25,803 bases of DNA from GCA-2725625 sp964574215 (GTDB lineage: Bacteria; Pseudomonadota; Alphaproteobacteria; Rhodospirillales; UBA2165). A program made the position numbers and the translations under genes. Below are positions 7,104-15,119 of the stretch, in pieces. The stretch spans positions 1 to 25,803 of the forward strand of contig CAZNLR010000057.1 in the NCBI GenBank assembly GCA_964574215.1, in the 5' to 3' direction. Every line of letters starts with the position of its first letter. Position 1 is the stretch's first letter. The notes under the pieces were generated by a model. It saw only the letters and a program-made list of their open reading frames with translations, was not told the origin of the DNA and ran no database searches.

Positions 7104-7694
7104 ATGCCCGAAAATAATAATATGACCCCTATAGAATTTCTCGTCTCCCGGCGGTCCGTGCTGGCGGCAAACCTGTCGGAGCCGGGTCCCAATGAACGGG
7201 ATATCGAAAAAATATTGGAAGCGGGCCTCAGGGTGCCGGATCATAGCCGCTGCGGTCCTTGGCGGATTCAGGTCGTGGGGAAAGCGGGTCAGCAGGCTTT
7301 GGGGGCGTTGTGGTCAGAATTGTTCGCCAACGAAAATGAGGACGCCACCGATGAACAGATCGAATATTGGCGCCGGCGTCCAGTGAGTGCGCCGCTGCTG
7401 CTGGTCGTGAGCTGCTATCCAAATCTGGAAAAAATCCACAAAGTGCCGCTGATCGAGCAGCAAATGTCGGTGGGTGCGGCCTGTCAGAATATCTTGAACG
7501 GCGCCCATGCAATTGGTTACGCGGCCCAATGGCTCACCGAATGGCCAAGTTACCATGACAAGGTCAAAAATTTACTGGGCCATGCGAAAGATGTGGATAT
7601 CGTCGGGTTTATCTATATCGGCACCCCCAGCGAGCCGCCCAAAGAGAGGAAGCGGGTCGGACCGGAAGAGGTGGTCAGCGAATGGATGGGCTAG
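7104..7694 (+). CDS. Nitroreductase family protein, YdjA-like
   Basis: This 196-residue protein matches the compact YdjA-type branch of FMN-dependent nitroreductases: an N-terminal PIEFLVSRRSVLAANL, the RVPDHSRCGPWRIQVV segment of the FMN phosphate/ring region, and a C-terminal GFIYIGTPSEPPKERKRV. Family members use NAD(P)H to reduce nitro- or other electron-poor compounds; the physiological substrate is unknown. A second possible start is Met7 at 7122. The gene is divergent from the DsbA/FrnE-like selenoprotein, so a shared redox-stress context is plausible, and it converges on infC with a 37-bp gap. Confidence 0.88.
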   Translation: MPENNNMTPIEFLVSRRSVLAANLSEPGPNERDIEKILEAGLRVPDHSRCGPWRIQVVGKAGQQALGALWSELFANENEDATDEQIEYWRRRPVSAPLLLVVSCYPNLEKIHKVPLIEQQMSVGAACQNILNGAHAIGYAAQWLTEWPSYHDKVKNLLGHAKDVDIVGFIYIGTPSEPPKERKRVGPEEVVSEWMG

Positions 7695-7731
7695 ATACAG
7701 CGGCGCCTAAACTCAATTCACCGATATCGAT

Positions 7732-8268
7732 TTATCTCGGTGCGAAGACCATGGTCATTTGGCGGCCTTCCATTTTGGGGAACTGTTCCACCTTGGCGAC
7801 CGCGTCCAAATCTTCCTGAACCCGGTCGAGGACTTTGGCCCCCAAGTCCTGGTGGGTCATTTCGCGGCCCCGAAAGCGGAGCGTCACCTTGACCTTATCG
7901 CCTTCGTCGATGAACCGGTTCATGGCTCTCAGCTTGACCTGATAATCGTGTTCCTCAATACCGGGACGCATTTTGATTTCTTTGACGACGATGACGTTCT
8001 GTTTTTTCTTGGCTTCGTTTTTCTTTTTCTGGGCCTCGTATTTGTATTTGCCGTAGTCGAGTATTTTGCACACGGGTGGAACGGCGTTGGGCGAGACTGC
8101 TACCAAATCCAGGCCGACATCAAAGGCCTTTTCAATTGCTTCGTCGAGGGGAACGACACCGATCATTTCACCGTCTGCACCGACGAGCCTGACTGTTTCT
8201 GAATCGATATCTTCATTTACGGCCGGTCCCTCCTTGGCGGGGACGGCGTTTACGGGTGGACGTGCGAT
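7732..8268 (-). CDS. infC: Translation initiation factor IF-3 with probable AUC start
   Basis: IF-3 binds the 30S subunit, prevents premature 50S joining and proofreads start codons. N-domain (VNEDIDSETVRLVGADGEMIGVV, SPNAVPPVCKILDYGKYKYE), lysine-rich linker (QKKKNEAKKKQN) and C-domain (IKMRPGIEEHDYQVKLR, KVKVTLRFRGREMTHQDLG) are all present. I place the start at the ATC at 8268-8266, giving 178 residues beginning I/M-A-R-P-P-V-N-A: this matches the N-terminus usual for alphaproteobacterial IF-3, and an AGGAG lies 10 nt upstream. An in-frame ATG at 8298 would add ten residues that include the ribosome binding site itself and look non-homologous. A rare AUN start is the known basis of IF-3 autoregulation. 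The gene lies downstream of thrS and is likely co-transcribed. Confidence 0.93.
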   Translation of the reverse strand: MARPPVNAVPAKEGPAVNEDIDSETVRLVGADGEMIGVVPLDEAIEKAFDVGLDLVAVSPNAVPPVCKILDYGKYKYEAQKKKNEAKKKQNVIVVKEIKMRPGIEEHDYQVKLRAMNRFIDEGDKVKVTLRFRGREMTHQDLGAKVLDRVQEDLDAVAKVEQFPKMEGRQMTMVFAPR

Positions 8269-8290
8269 TTCTAGTTTTCTCCTATATCCT

Positions 8291-8312
8291 GCCCCCATCT
8301 GTTCCGGGGGGC
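8291..8312 (-). promoter_or_regulatory. GC hairpin upstream of the infC ribosome binding site
   Basis: GCCCCC at 8291-8296 pairs with GGGGGC at 8307-8312 around a 10-nt loop. It sits just 5' of the AGGAG used for the proposed ATC start and contains the alternative ATG (8298-8296) in its 3' arm, so it would disfavour initiation at that ATG and leave the ATC-linked site exposed. No U-tract follows on the minus strand, so it is not a terminator. Confidence 0.45.
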
Positions 8313-8400
8313 TTGATCTGGAGATCGTCGTATTTTTTGCACCCTAGGCAAGATGAAGGTCTTTTCCTCCTAAATTTAAATCATCGCCGGACCGGAATAC

Positions 8401-10323
8401 TCAATTTTTAATTCCGATTTCGGCTGCTTCACTGCGCAGTGTATCAACTGCCTGATCGAGCGCAACAATTTCTTGCTCTTTTCCGCCCAGACGCCTGATG
8501 GCGACGGTACCGTCCTCGGCCTCGCGGCCGCCGACAACCAGGATCACCGGCACTTTGTTGTGGCTGTGCTCCCGGATTTTATAATTGATTTTTTCGTTGC
8601 GCAGGTCGGCTTCGGCTTTGATTCCCGCCGCTTTCAGCGCCGCCAATACGTCATTGGCGTATTCGATCGCGTCATCGGTAATGGTGGTCACAACCGCTTG
8701 CAGCGGCGCCAGCCAGAAGGGGAAACGTCCGGCGTAATGCTCGATCAAAATACCGGTAAAACGGTCCAGCGATCCGAACAGCGCCCGATGCAGCATGACA
8801 GGACGGTGCTTTTCGCCGTCTTCACCGATGTAGGAGGCGTCCAGTCGTTCCGGCAGGTTCATGTCCACCTGCAGGGTGCCGCATTGCCAATCGCGGCCGA
8901 TGGCGTCCCGCAAAACGAATTCCAGCTTGGGCCCGTAAAACGCGCCTTCGCCCGGATTATAGGAATAGTCCAGTTCCATGTTTTCGAGCGCCGCCTTCAA
9001 AGCGCTTTCCAACCGGTCCCATATTTTATCGGACCCGATGCGTTTTTCCGGCCGGTCGGCGAATTTGATTTTGACGTCCTCGAAACCGAAATCCTTGTAG
9101 ATATCGATGATCAGATCGACGACCGTGCGGCATTCCTCTTCCATCTGTTCGACGGTACAGAAGATGTGAGCATCGTCCTGGGTAAACTCGCGCACCCGCA
9201 TCAACCCATGCAGAGCGCCGGAGGGCTCGTAACGGTTGACCTGACCGAACTCGGCGATGCGCGCCGGCAGGTCACGGTAGCTGGTGATGCCCTGCTTGAA
9301 CACTTGAATGCCGCCCGGGCAATTCATCGGTTTCAAGGCGTATTTCCGGCCGTCTTCGGTTTCGGTGGTGTACATATGTTCCCCGAAGGTTTCCCAATGG
9401 CCCGACAGTTCCCAAAGATGACTGTCCATGACGGTAGGCGTGGAAATCTCCACATAGCCGGCCTCTTCCTGACGGCGGCGCATATAGTCGATCAGGGAAC
9501 GGAACAGGGTCCAGCCTTTGGGGTGCCAGAAGACGGCGCCCGGCGCCTCTTCCTGAAAATGGAACAAATCCATTTCCCTTCCCAAACGGCGGTGATCCCG
9601 CTTCTCGGCCTCTTCAAGCATGTGAAGATAGGCTTTGAGCGCCTTTTTGTCGGCCCAGGCGGTACCGTAAATGCGTTGCAGCATTTCGTTATTGGAATCA
9701 CCTCGCCAGTAGGCGCCCGCGACCTTCATCAGTTTGAAAAACTTGCCCAGCTTGCCGGTCGACGGCAGGTGCGGGCCCAGGCACAAATCCAACCAGTCAC
9801 CCTGACGGTAGACGGTAATTTCCTCGCCTTCGGGCAGGTCGGCAATGATCTCCGCCTTGTATTTCTCACCGATGGAATTGAAATGCTCGATGGCCTGGTC
9901 ACGCTCCCAGACTTCCCGGACGATTTCCAGATTCTGGTCGACGATTTCGGCCATACGCTTTTCGATTTTTTCGAAATCTTCGGTGGAGAACGGTTCCTCC
10001 CTGGCGAAGTCATAGTAATAGCCGTTTTCGATGGCAGGTCCGATGGTCACCTGGGTGCCGGGAAACAATTCCTGCACCGCCTGCGCCATGACATGGGCGG
10101 CGTCGTGGCGCAGCAAGTCCAGCGCATCCTCGTCCTTGGCGGTGACGATGGACAAATCGCAATCTTCTTCGATTATGGTCGCTAAATCTTTCATCTCGCC
10201 GTTGACGCGGATGGCCAGGGCCGCCTTCGCCAGGCCGGGGCCGATATCGGCGGCGACGTCGGCACCCGAAACCGGGCCGTCATAGTCGCGTTGGGAGCCG
10301 TCAGGAAGTGTTAGTTTAACCAT
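8401..10323 (-). CDS. thrS: Threonine--tRNA ligase
   Basis: This is a full-length 640-residue class II synthetase that charges tRNA-Thr and edits Ser-tRNA-Thr. The TGS domain covers residues 1-61. The N2 editing domain carries the expected His73, His77, Cys181 and His185 (RHDAAHVMAQ, DLCLGPH). The catalytic domain has all three zinc ligands at the positions expected from E. coli ThrRS: Cys335 (MNCPGG), His386 (TQDDAHIFC) and His512 (VMLHRALFGS). Motif 2 is RYEPSGALHGLMRVREFTQ, and the anticodon-binding domain begins near FWLAPLQAVV. It is the first gene of the thrS-infC unit, driven by the promoter at 10364-10391. Confidence 0.98.
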   Translation of the reverse strand: MVKLTLPDGSQRDYDGPVSGADVAADIGPGLAKAALAIRVNGEMKDLATIIEEDCDLSIVTAKDEDALDLLRHDAAHVMAQAVQELFPGTQVTIGPAIENGYYYDFAREEPFSTEDFEKIEKRMAEIVDQNLEIVREVWERDQAIEHFNSIGEKYKAEIIADLPEGEEITVYRQGDWLDLCLGPHLPSTGKLGKFFKLMKVAGAYWRGDSNNEMLQRIYGTAWADKKALKAYLHMLEEAEKRDHRRLGREMDLFHFQEEAPGAVFWHPKGWTLFRSLIDYMRRRQEEAGYVEISTPTVMDSHLWELSGHWETFGEHMYTTETEDGRKYALKPMNCPGGIQVFKQGITSYRDLPARIAEFGQVNRYEPSGALHGLMRVREFTQDDAHIFCTVEQMEEECRTVVDLIIDIYKDFGFEDVKIKFADRPEKRIGSDKIWDRLESALKAALENMELDYSYNPGEGAFYGPKLEFVLRDAIGRDWQCGTLQVDMNLPERLDASYIGEDGEKHRPVMLHRALFGSLDRFTGILIEHYAGRFPFWLAPLQAVVTTITDDAIEYANDVLAALKAAGIKAEADLRNEKINYKIREHSHNKVPVILVVGGREAEDGTVAIRRLGGKEQEIVALDQAVDTLRSEAAEIGIKN

Positions 10324-10363
10324 TTATTTCTTCAGATTTTTCATGCTTACAAACAGGCGGCGG

Positions 10364-10391
10364 AATGTAGTTTGTTTTGGCTAGCTGTCAA
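10364..10391 (-). promoter_or_regulatory. thrS promoter
   Basis: On the minus strand a perfect TTGACA (10386-10391) is followed after 16 bp by TACATT (10364-10369). Transcription would start about 34 nt before the thrS ATG (10323), leaving a short leader with GAAGA as ribosome binding site. That leader is too short for an E. coli-like thrS operator of several domains, or for a T-box. Confidence 0.7.
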
Positions 10392-10413
10392 GGCGGGGCG
10401 CCACCCGAAACGT

Positions 10414-11346
10414 TTATTTTTTCAATAGGTTTTCGATTTCATTTATGACCTCGGAAACCGGAAGGTGCGATAGGCTCTCCTGCCGCAGGATCGAGACAGC
10501 GTTGCCCCGTTGAGCGCAAAGGGAAGGATCGGAATCGTCGGAATAGAGAACCACTGTTGGGCAGGCCTGGGCGGCGATCGCGTGCATGGGACCGGTATCG
10601 TTGCCGGCCGCCGCCACGGCCGATCGCGCCAGGATAAATAAATCCTCCAAGGCGGTTTGTCCGGCCAGATTTTTTGCGCCGGGCACATGGCCGGCGATTT
10701 CCGAAAGGAGGGAAGATTCATCGGGCCCGCCGATCAAAACCGGCTGAATGTCCCGGCCGGTAAAATATGCCGCCAGTTCCCGGTAATGTTCGCGGGGCCA
10801 TCGCTTGGCCGGTCGGTGAGGGGCTCCCCCCGGCGCCAGCAGAGCATAACGATCCGATAAATCAAATCCCGGCCCACTCGAATTGATCCAGGAAAAATCC
10901 GGTGCGGGAACGTTATCAATTCCCGCCATGGCCAGCTGTTCTTTTTGCCGCTCCACCGTGTGCATGAAATCGCGCTGGGGATTGGTATGAGGATGGGAGC
11001 AGCCCTTGGCGATCCCGGACCATTCCGGATAGGGGCCCGGCCAGAAAAGCCGGTAATAAAAGTTGCTCCGGTCCGAGGTCTGTAAATCGTAAACGCGGGA
11101 AAAGTCCGCACTGCGCAATTTGGCTCTCAAGTTCAAGCAGCCGCCGATCTGCCAGAGACGCGGTCTGGTATCGGCCCAGGTATCATCGAACCAGGGCGCC
11201 TTATGGGCAAAGGCGGTGAAGGGTTCACTGGTCAGAAGGATCACATTGGCTCCGGTATGATGATCGCGGATAGCCGCGAACGGCCCCGCCGCCTGCACGA
11301 AATCGCCAAGCGCGCCCAGCTTTATCACGAGGATGTTTTCGCTCAC
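10414..11346 (-). CDS. Glycosyltransferase family 9 (heptosyltransferase-like)
   Basis: This 310-residue protein belongs to the ADP-heptose:LPS heptosyltransferase-like GT9 family, with a GT-B fold of two Rossmann domains. The N-terminal NILVIKLGALGDFVQAAGPFAAIR and the C-terminal donor-site region AGNDTGPMHAIAAQACPTVVLYS are characteristic; ALLAPGGAPHRPAKRWPREHYREL bridges the two domains. It probably transfers a heptose or related sugar to the lipopolysaccharide core at the cytoplasmic face of the inner membrane. The start is a GTG overlapping the stop of the upstream glycosyltransferase by 4 bp (11346-11343), so the pair is coupled and likely acts in one glycan pathway. Confidence 0.9.
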   Translation of the reverse strand: MSENILVIKLGALGDFVQAAGPFAAIRDHHTGANVILLTSEPFTAFAHKAPWFDDTWADTRPRLWQIGGCLNLRAKLRSADFSRVYDLQTSDRSNFYYRLFWPGPYPEWSGIAKGCSHPHTNPQRDFMHTVERQKEQLAMAGIDNVPAPDFSWINSSGPGFDLSDRYALLAPGGAPHRPAKRWPREHYRELAAYFTGRDIQPVLIGGPDESSLLSEIAGHVPGAKNLAGQTALEDLFILARSAVAAAGNDTGPMHAIAAQACPTVVLYSDDSDPSLCAQRGNAVSILRQESLSHLPVSEVINEIENLLKK

Positions 11347-12578
11347 GGGTCCTGCCGTGCCGAAGAGGTGTCTTGGGCGATGACCTCATTGTAGACGTCC
11401 AGGGTTTTGGCGCACATGACATCCTTGGCGTAGGTCTCGCGAATATGTTGCATGGCGCGTTCGGCGAACGTCGATCTTTGCTCGTCGCTTTGATCGATGG
11501 CTTCGGCAATGGCGGTGGCCAGGGCGTCGGCGTCACCCGGCGGCGTCAGCCAGCCGGTTTCCCCTTCAATCACCGTCTCCTTGGCACCGCCGTGGTCGGT
11601 GGCGATTACCTGCCGTCCCAATGCCTGCGCTTCGGCGGCGACCCGACCGAAAGCCTCCGGTTCGGTAGAAGCCGATATAACGATATCGGTCAGCATAAAA
11701 GCGGCCGGCATATCGTCACAATGATCGATGACGTGAATAAGCCCGGTCATGCCGAAACGTTCGATCTCCTGTTCCAGTTCCTGCCGGTACTCTTCTCTGC
11801 CCTGATCGGAACCCACAACCAGACATTGGATGTTATTCCGGTTCAGTTTCTTGATGGCTTGGATAAAGACGGTTTGACCTTTCCACCGGGTTAACCGGCC
11901 CGGCAGCATAACCACCGGCATACCGTCCGGCAGCCGCCATTTCTCCGCCAGGCCGACGACCCGTTCCGTGGATACGTTGGCGGGATCGAATTTTTCGATA
12001 TCAATGCCCCGCGGAATGACACGGATGTTCGAGGCGGGCACGCCGTAGACCTTTCTGATGTGTCCGGCGATAAAATCGGAAATGGCGATAACCAGATCGC
12101 CCTTGGTCATAATTGCATTGTACCAACGCTTGACCCAATTGCCGTGACCGTAGGTGCCGTGAAAGGTGGTGACGAAATGAATACCGGTCCGCCGCGCCGC
12201 ATACCAGGCGCTCCAGGCCGGCGCCCTGGATCTAGCATGGATAATATCGACCTTTTCCTGGCGGGCCAGATCGGCAATGCGGGAAATGTTCTGTCTGATG
12301 ATCCAGGGATTTTTTGAATTGACCGGCAGGGTAAAATGTTCGGCGCCGACCCGGTTGAGCTCATGCTCCATGGGTCCGCCGGCGGAAACCACAACGGAAC
12401 GCCCCCCACCTTCGACCACGGCGCCGGCGACATCCACGGTGCCCCGTTCCACGCCGCCGGTCACCAGCTCCGGCAATATTTGCATTACCGTCGGCGGTCT
12501 GAGTTCACCCGGCGCAGGCTCGGCAGGACTCTCTTCCGAAGATGTGTTTTCCAAATCTGGATCGGCGTTTATATTCAT
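11343..12578 (-). CDS. Glycosyltransferase family 4 (GT-B)
   Basis: This is a retaining GT4 of 411 residues. An acidic, low-complexity tail of about 27 residues precedes the catalytic domain, which starts TVMQILPELVTGGVERGTVD. The acceptor domain has the DIIHARSRAPAWSAWYA strand and the FVTTFHGTYGHGN loop. The donor domain has PGRLTRWKGQ and the EX7E nucleotide-sugar motif EAFGRVAAE. It most resembles lipopolysaccharide/capsule sugar transferases; the sugar is not predictable. It is the first gene of a two-gene unit with the GT9 gene. The 32-bp gap to the divergent hydrolase gene means their promoters must overlap the coding ends. Confidence 0.92.
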   Translation of the reverse strand: MNINADPDLENTSSEESPAEPAPGELRPPTVMQILPELVTGGVERGTVDVAGAVVEGGGRSVVVSAGGPMEHELNRVGAEHFTLPVNSKNPWIIRQNISRIADLARQEKVDIIHARSRAPAWSAWYAARRTGIHFVTTFHGTYGHGNWVKRWYNAIMTKGDLVIAISDFIAGHIRKVYGVPASNIRVIPRGIDIEKFDPANVSTERVVGLAEKWRLPDGMPVVMLPGRLTRWKGQTVFIQAIKKLNRNNIQCLVVGSDQGREEYRQELEQEIERFGMTGLIHVIDHCDDMPAAFMLTDIVISASTEPEAFGRVAAEAQALGRQVIATDHGGAKETVIEGETGWLTPPGDADALATAIAEAIDQSDEQRSTFAERAMQHIRETYAKDVMCAKTLDVYNEVIAQDTSSARQDP

Positions 12579-12610
12579 TGCCTTATTATATTGATTGAAT
12601 TGGTAATTAT

Positions 12611-13387
12611 ATGTCCGGTCAAAATGTCACCCCCGATTGCGAACCCCAGATACTAACACTTAAGTCCGGCGCGTCCATTGCCTACCATATCACGCCCGGT
12701 TCTTCACCCGGTATTGTCTTTATGACCGGTTTTATGTCCGACATGACGGGCGGCAAGGCTTTGGCCCTGGAAGAACTGGCGCGGGACCGGGGGCTGGCCT
12801 TTCTCAGGTTCGACTATCAGGGTCACGGCGCCTCGTCCGGTGAATTCTCCGACGGTACGATAGGTATCTGGTCTGGTGATGCTTTGGCTGCTTTTGACGA
12901 ACTGACGGAGGGCCCGCAGATTATCGTTGGGTCGTCCATGGGAGGCTGGATGATGTTATTGACCGCCATCGCCCGCCCGGATCGGGTGGCCGGCATGGTG
13001 GGCATCGCCGCCGCGCCCGATTTTACCGAAGACTTGCTGCCCAATGAGCTGACCGAGGCGCAAAAAGCGGAAATCCAGGAAAATGGTTTCGTCGTCGTGC
13101 CCAGCGAATATGAGGACGACTATACCTTCACCAAAGCCTTGTTCGATGACGGCCGCAACAATCTGGTTCTCAGGGATGAAATTCCCTTGGAGTGTCCGGT
13201 GCGGCTGCTGCACGGCATGGGGGACGTCAGCGTTCCCTGGGAAACCGCCCTGCGCATCCAGGAAAAACTGCGTTCGGACGATGTGGAGGTGATCCTCATC
13301 AAAAACGGTGACCACCGGTTGAGCGAAGACCCCGACTTGGAGAGACTCACAAGGGTGGTGGGTCAACTGGCGGATCAGGTCAGCTAG
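12611..13387 (+). CDS. Alpha/beta hydrolase, ABHD10-like
   Basis: This 258-residue serine hydrolase has a GxSxG nucleophile elbow at 107-111 (GSSMG, Ser109). The acid is probably Asp in LLHGMGDVSVPW and the base His in KNGDHRL, so the triad is complete. The pattern FMTGFMSDMTGGKALALE...FLRFDYQGHGASSG resembles the ABHD10 family of esterases/thioesterases, which includes depalmitoylating and acyl-glucuronide-cleaving enzymes. No signal peptide is seen, so it is cytosolic. The start lacks a clear Shine-Dalgarno sequence and lies only 32 bp from the divergent glycosyltransferase gene. Confidence 0.88.
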   Translation: MSGQNVTPDCEPQILTLKSGASIAYHITPGSSPGIVFMTGFMSDMTGGKALALEELARDRGLAFLRFDYQGHGASSGEFSDGTIGIWSGDALAAFDELTEGPQIIVGSSMGGWMMLLTAIARPDRVAGMVGIAAAPDFTEDLLPNELTEAQKAEIQENGFVVVPSEYEDDYTFTKALFDDGRNNLVLRDEIPLECPVRLLHGMGDVSVPWETALRIQEKLRSDDVEVILIKNGDHRLSEDPDLERLTRVVGQLADQVS

Positions 13388-13388
13388 T

Positions 13389-14255
13389 TTATTCCAGTTC
13401 CCAAATCGCCTTCAGCCCTGTTCGATAGTCCGGATATTTCAGTGTCACGCCCAGATCGCGCTTGATTTTGCTGTTGTCGACGCGGCGGTTGTCCTGCCAG
13501 AACGTAAGAGCCATTGGGGACATATCCTTGATTGCCTCATCGAAGGGAACAAGGGGCGGCGGCTCAATGCCCATTAATTCACACGCGTATTCTTCCACAT
13601 ATTGCTGCTCGATGGGCTGATCGTCGCACAGATTGTAGATTCCGCCGGGTGCGGGCATGCTCATCGAGGCCCGCAGCACGGCGACGATATCGTCCACATG
13701 AATTCGGGAAAAAAGATGTCCCGGGTAATCAATTCGGCGCTTGAGACCGCTTCTCAGACGGTCGAAGACGCTGCGGCCCGGACCGTAAATGCCCGACAAC
13801 CTGAATACGTGGACGGGTAGTCCGTTGGCGGCATGCAATTCTCGCCAGGCCTGGTCGGCTTCGACCCGCCATTTGCTGCGGTCGTTGCTGGGGTTGAGCG
13901 ATGCCGTCTCGTCGACCGTGGCGCCGCCGGTGTCACCGTATACGCCGGTGGTGGACAAATAGCCAAACCACTCGGGATTATTTAACATTGTCAGCCAGTC
14001 GCCAAATTTTCGAAGCACCGGGTCGCCATCGGCGGACGGCGGGACAGACGACAATAGATGAGAAGCCGTGTCGAGTTGTTCTTTTCGGACTTGGTCAAAC
14101 GCAATTGCCGCGATTCCCGCTGCCTCAATTGATTTTTTTTCATCTTCATTCCGGTAGGTGCCGGTTACCCGCCAGCCGTCGGCAAGACACGATTGAGCCA
14201 ACGCCAGAGCGGTGAAGCCCAAACCAAAACAAAAGAGGGAGTTTTCAGATTTCAT
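13389..14255 (-). CDS. Atypical SDR / NAD(P)-binding epimerase-like protein (YeeZ-like)
   Basis: This 288-residue Rossmann-fold protein has a nucleotide-binding loop near the N-terminus (FCFGLGFTALALAQ), a STTGVYGDTGGATVDE segment, and RLSGIYGPGRSVFDRLRSG followed by RIHVDDIVAVL, as in the YeeZ-like group of extended/atypical short-chain dehydrogenases. The canonical YxxxK is not obvious; WRVEADQAW stands near its place, so catalytic activity is uncertain. Such proteins may be epimerases, reductases or NADP-sensing regulators. It is convergent with the hydrolase gene (1-bp gap) and divergent from the TPR gene. Confidence 0.85.
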   Translation of the reverse strand: MKSENSLFCFGLGFTALALAQSCLADGWRVTGTYRNEDEKKSIEAAGIAAIAFDQVRKEQLDTASHLLSSVPPSADGDPVLRKFGDWLTMLNNPEWFGYLSTTGVYGDTGGATVDETASLNPSNDRSKWRVEADQAWRELHAANGLPVHVFRLSGIYGPGRSVFDRLRSGLKRRIDYPGHLFSRIHVDDIVAVLRASMSMPAPGGIYNLCDDQPIEQQYVEEYACELMGIEPPPLVPFDEAIKDMSPMALTFWQDNRRVDNSKIKRDLGVTLKYPDYRTGLKAIWELE

Positions 14256-14265
14256 TGTTACGATC

Positions 14266-14295
14266 TTGCCAGATTGAACTTGCCAGAATGATAAT
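14266..14295 (+). promoter_or_regulatory. Candidate promoter of the TPR-protein gene
   Basis: TTGCCA (14266-14271) and GATAAT (14290-14295) are separated by 18 bp and each differs from consensus at one position. Transcription would start about 40 nt before the ATG at 14343. The nonamer CTTGCCAGA is repeated in this short divergent region (14265-14273 and 14279-14287), once over the -35 box. Confidence 0.5.
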
Positions 14296-14342
14296 GATCA
14301 GGGAGTCTAACGGTCTATTCCACAGCGGGACAAGCCTTCTTC

Positions 14343-15119
14343 ATGCGTTTCATATCTGTTTGGTCAAATTTCCTTGTCGGGTTTTCCCTGTTGGCCTGGC
14401 CGATCGCATCGGACGGTAAGGAAATCGATCATAAGGCCGAGTACAGGCGCTGCATGGATCTGGCTGCCACCGCACCGGACAAAGGCTTCGAGGTGGCGCT
14501 TGCCTGGCGGGGACTGGGCGGTGGCAATGCGTCCCGGCATTGTGCGGCGGTATCGCTGCTGGGGCTTAAACATTACGATGAAGCCGCCAAACGATTCGAG
14601 GAACTGGCACAGGATACGGCGGCCGAGCCGGAATTCCGGGCGCAGCTATTGGGTCAGGCGGCGCAGGCCTGGCTGCTCGGCGGCAAACTATCCCGTGCCG
14701 AAAATGTGGCGACGGCAGCCCTTTCCCTCTCGCCCATGGATATCGATCTATTGATCGACCGGGCGCAAATCTCCGCGGCCCGCAACGATCATCAGCGATC
14801 AATCACCGATTTGAACAAGGTGCTGAACCAAAAACCCAGTCACGTGGATGCCTTGGTGTTTCGCGCCAGTGCGTTGCGGCTGACGGGTAAAAACAGCGAG
14901 GCCGCCATCGACGTGGACCGGGCGCTCACCCTATCACCGGATCATCCGGAAGGCCTGTTGGAAAGGGGAATCCTGCGGCGGCTTTTGGAAGATAAAATCG
15001 GCGCTCGGGCAGACTGGCTGCAAGTCATCGTGACATCGCCGGGAAGTGCCGCTGCCGAATCGGCCCGGGCCAATATCGAGCGCATGGACGGCCCGGCTCA
15101 AAGCACTATAAAACCCTAA
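14343..15119 (+). CDS. Exported tetratricopeptide-repeat protein
   Basis: This 258-residue protein starts with a signal-peptide-like segment (basic Arg2, hydrophobic core FLVGFSLLAWPIA, probable cleavage near Ala22). The rest is alpha-helical, with TPR-like 34-residue units from about residue 90 to 240: GQAAQAWLLGGKLSRAENVATAALSLSP, RAQISAARNDHQRSITDLNKVLNQKP, RASALRLTGKNSEAAIDVDRALTLSP and ERGILRRLLEDKIGARADWLQVI. It is likely a periplasmic scaffold for protein-protein contacts; no specific partner can be named. The ribosome binding site is poor. Its stop codon overlaps the convergent GST gene by 4 bp. Confidence 0.82.
   Translation: MRFISVWSNFLVGFSLLAWPIASDGKEIDHKAEYRRCMDLAATAPDKGFEVALAWRGLGGGNASRHCAAVSLLGLKHYDEAAKRFEELAQDTAAEPEFRAQLLGQAAQAWLLGGKLSRAENVATAALSLSPMDIDLLIDRAQISAARNDHQRSITDLNKVLNQKPSHVDALVFRASALRLTGKNSEAAIDVDRALTLSPDHPEGLLERGILRRLLEDKIGARADWLQVIVTSPGSAAAESARANIERMDGPAQSTIKP

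Noticed and set aside
8473..10185. Long open frame on the plus strand opposite thrS (570 codons)
   Set aside because: Antisense shadow of thrS, whose domains and catalytic residues are all intact.
10393..10413. GGCGCC-containing dyad after the GT9 gene as a terminator
   Set aside because: The pairing is short and imperfect, and the sequence that follows on the minus strand is the thrS -35 region, not a U-tract.
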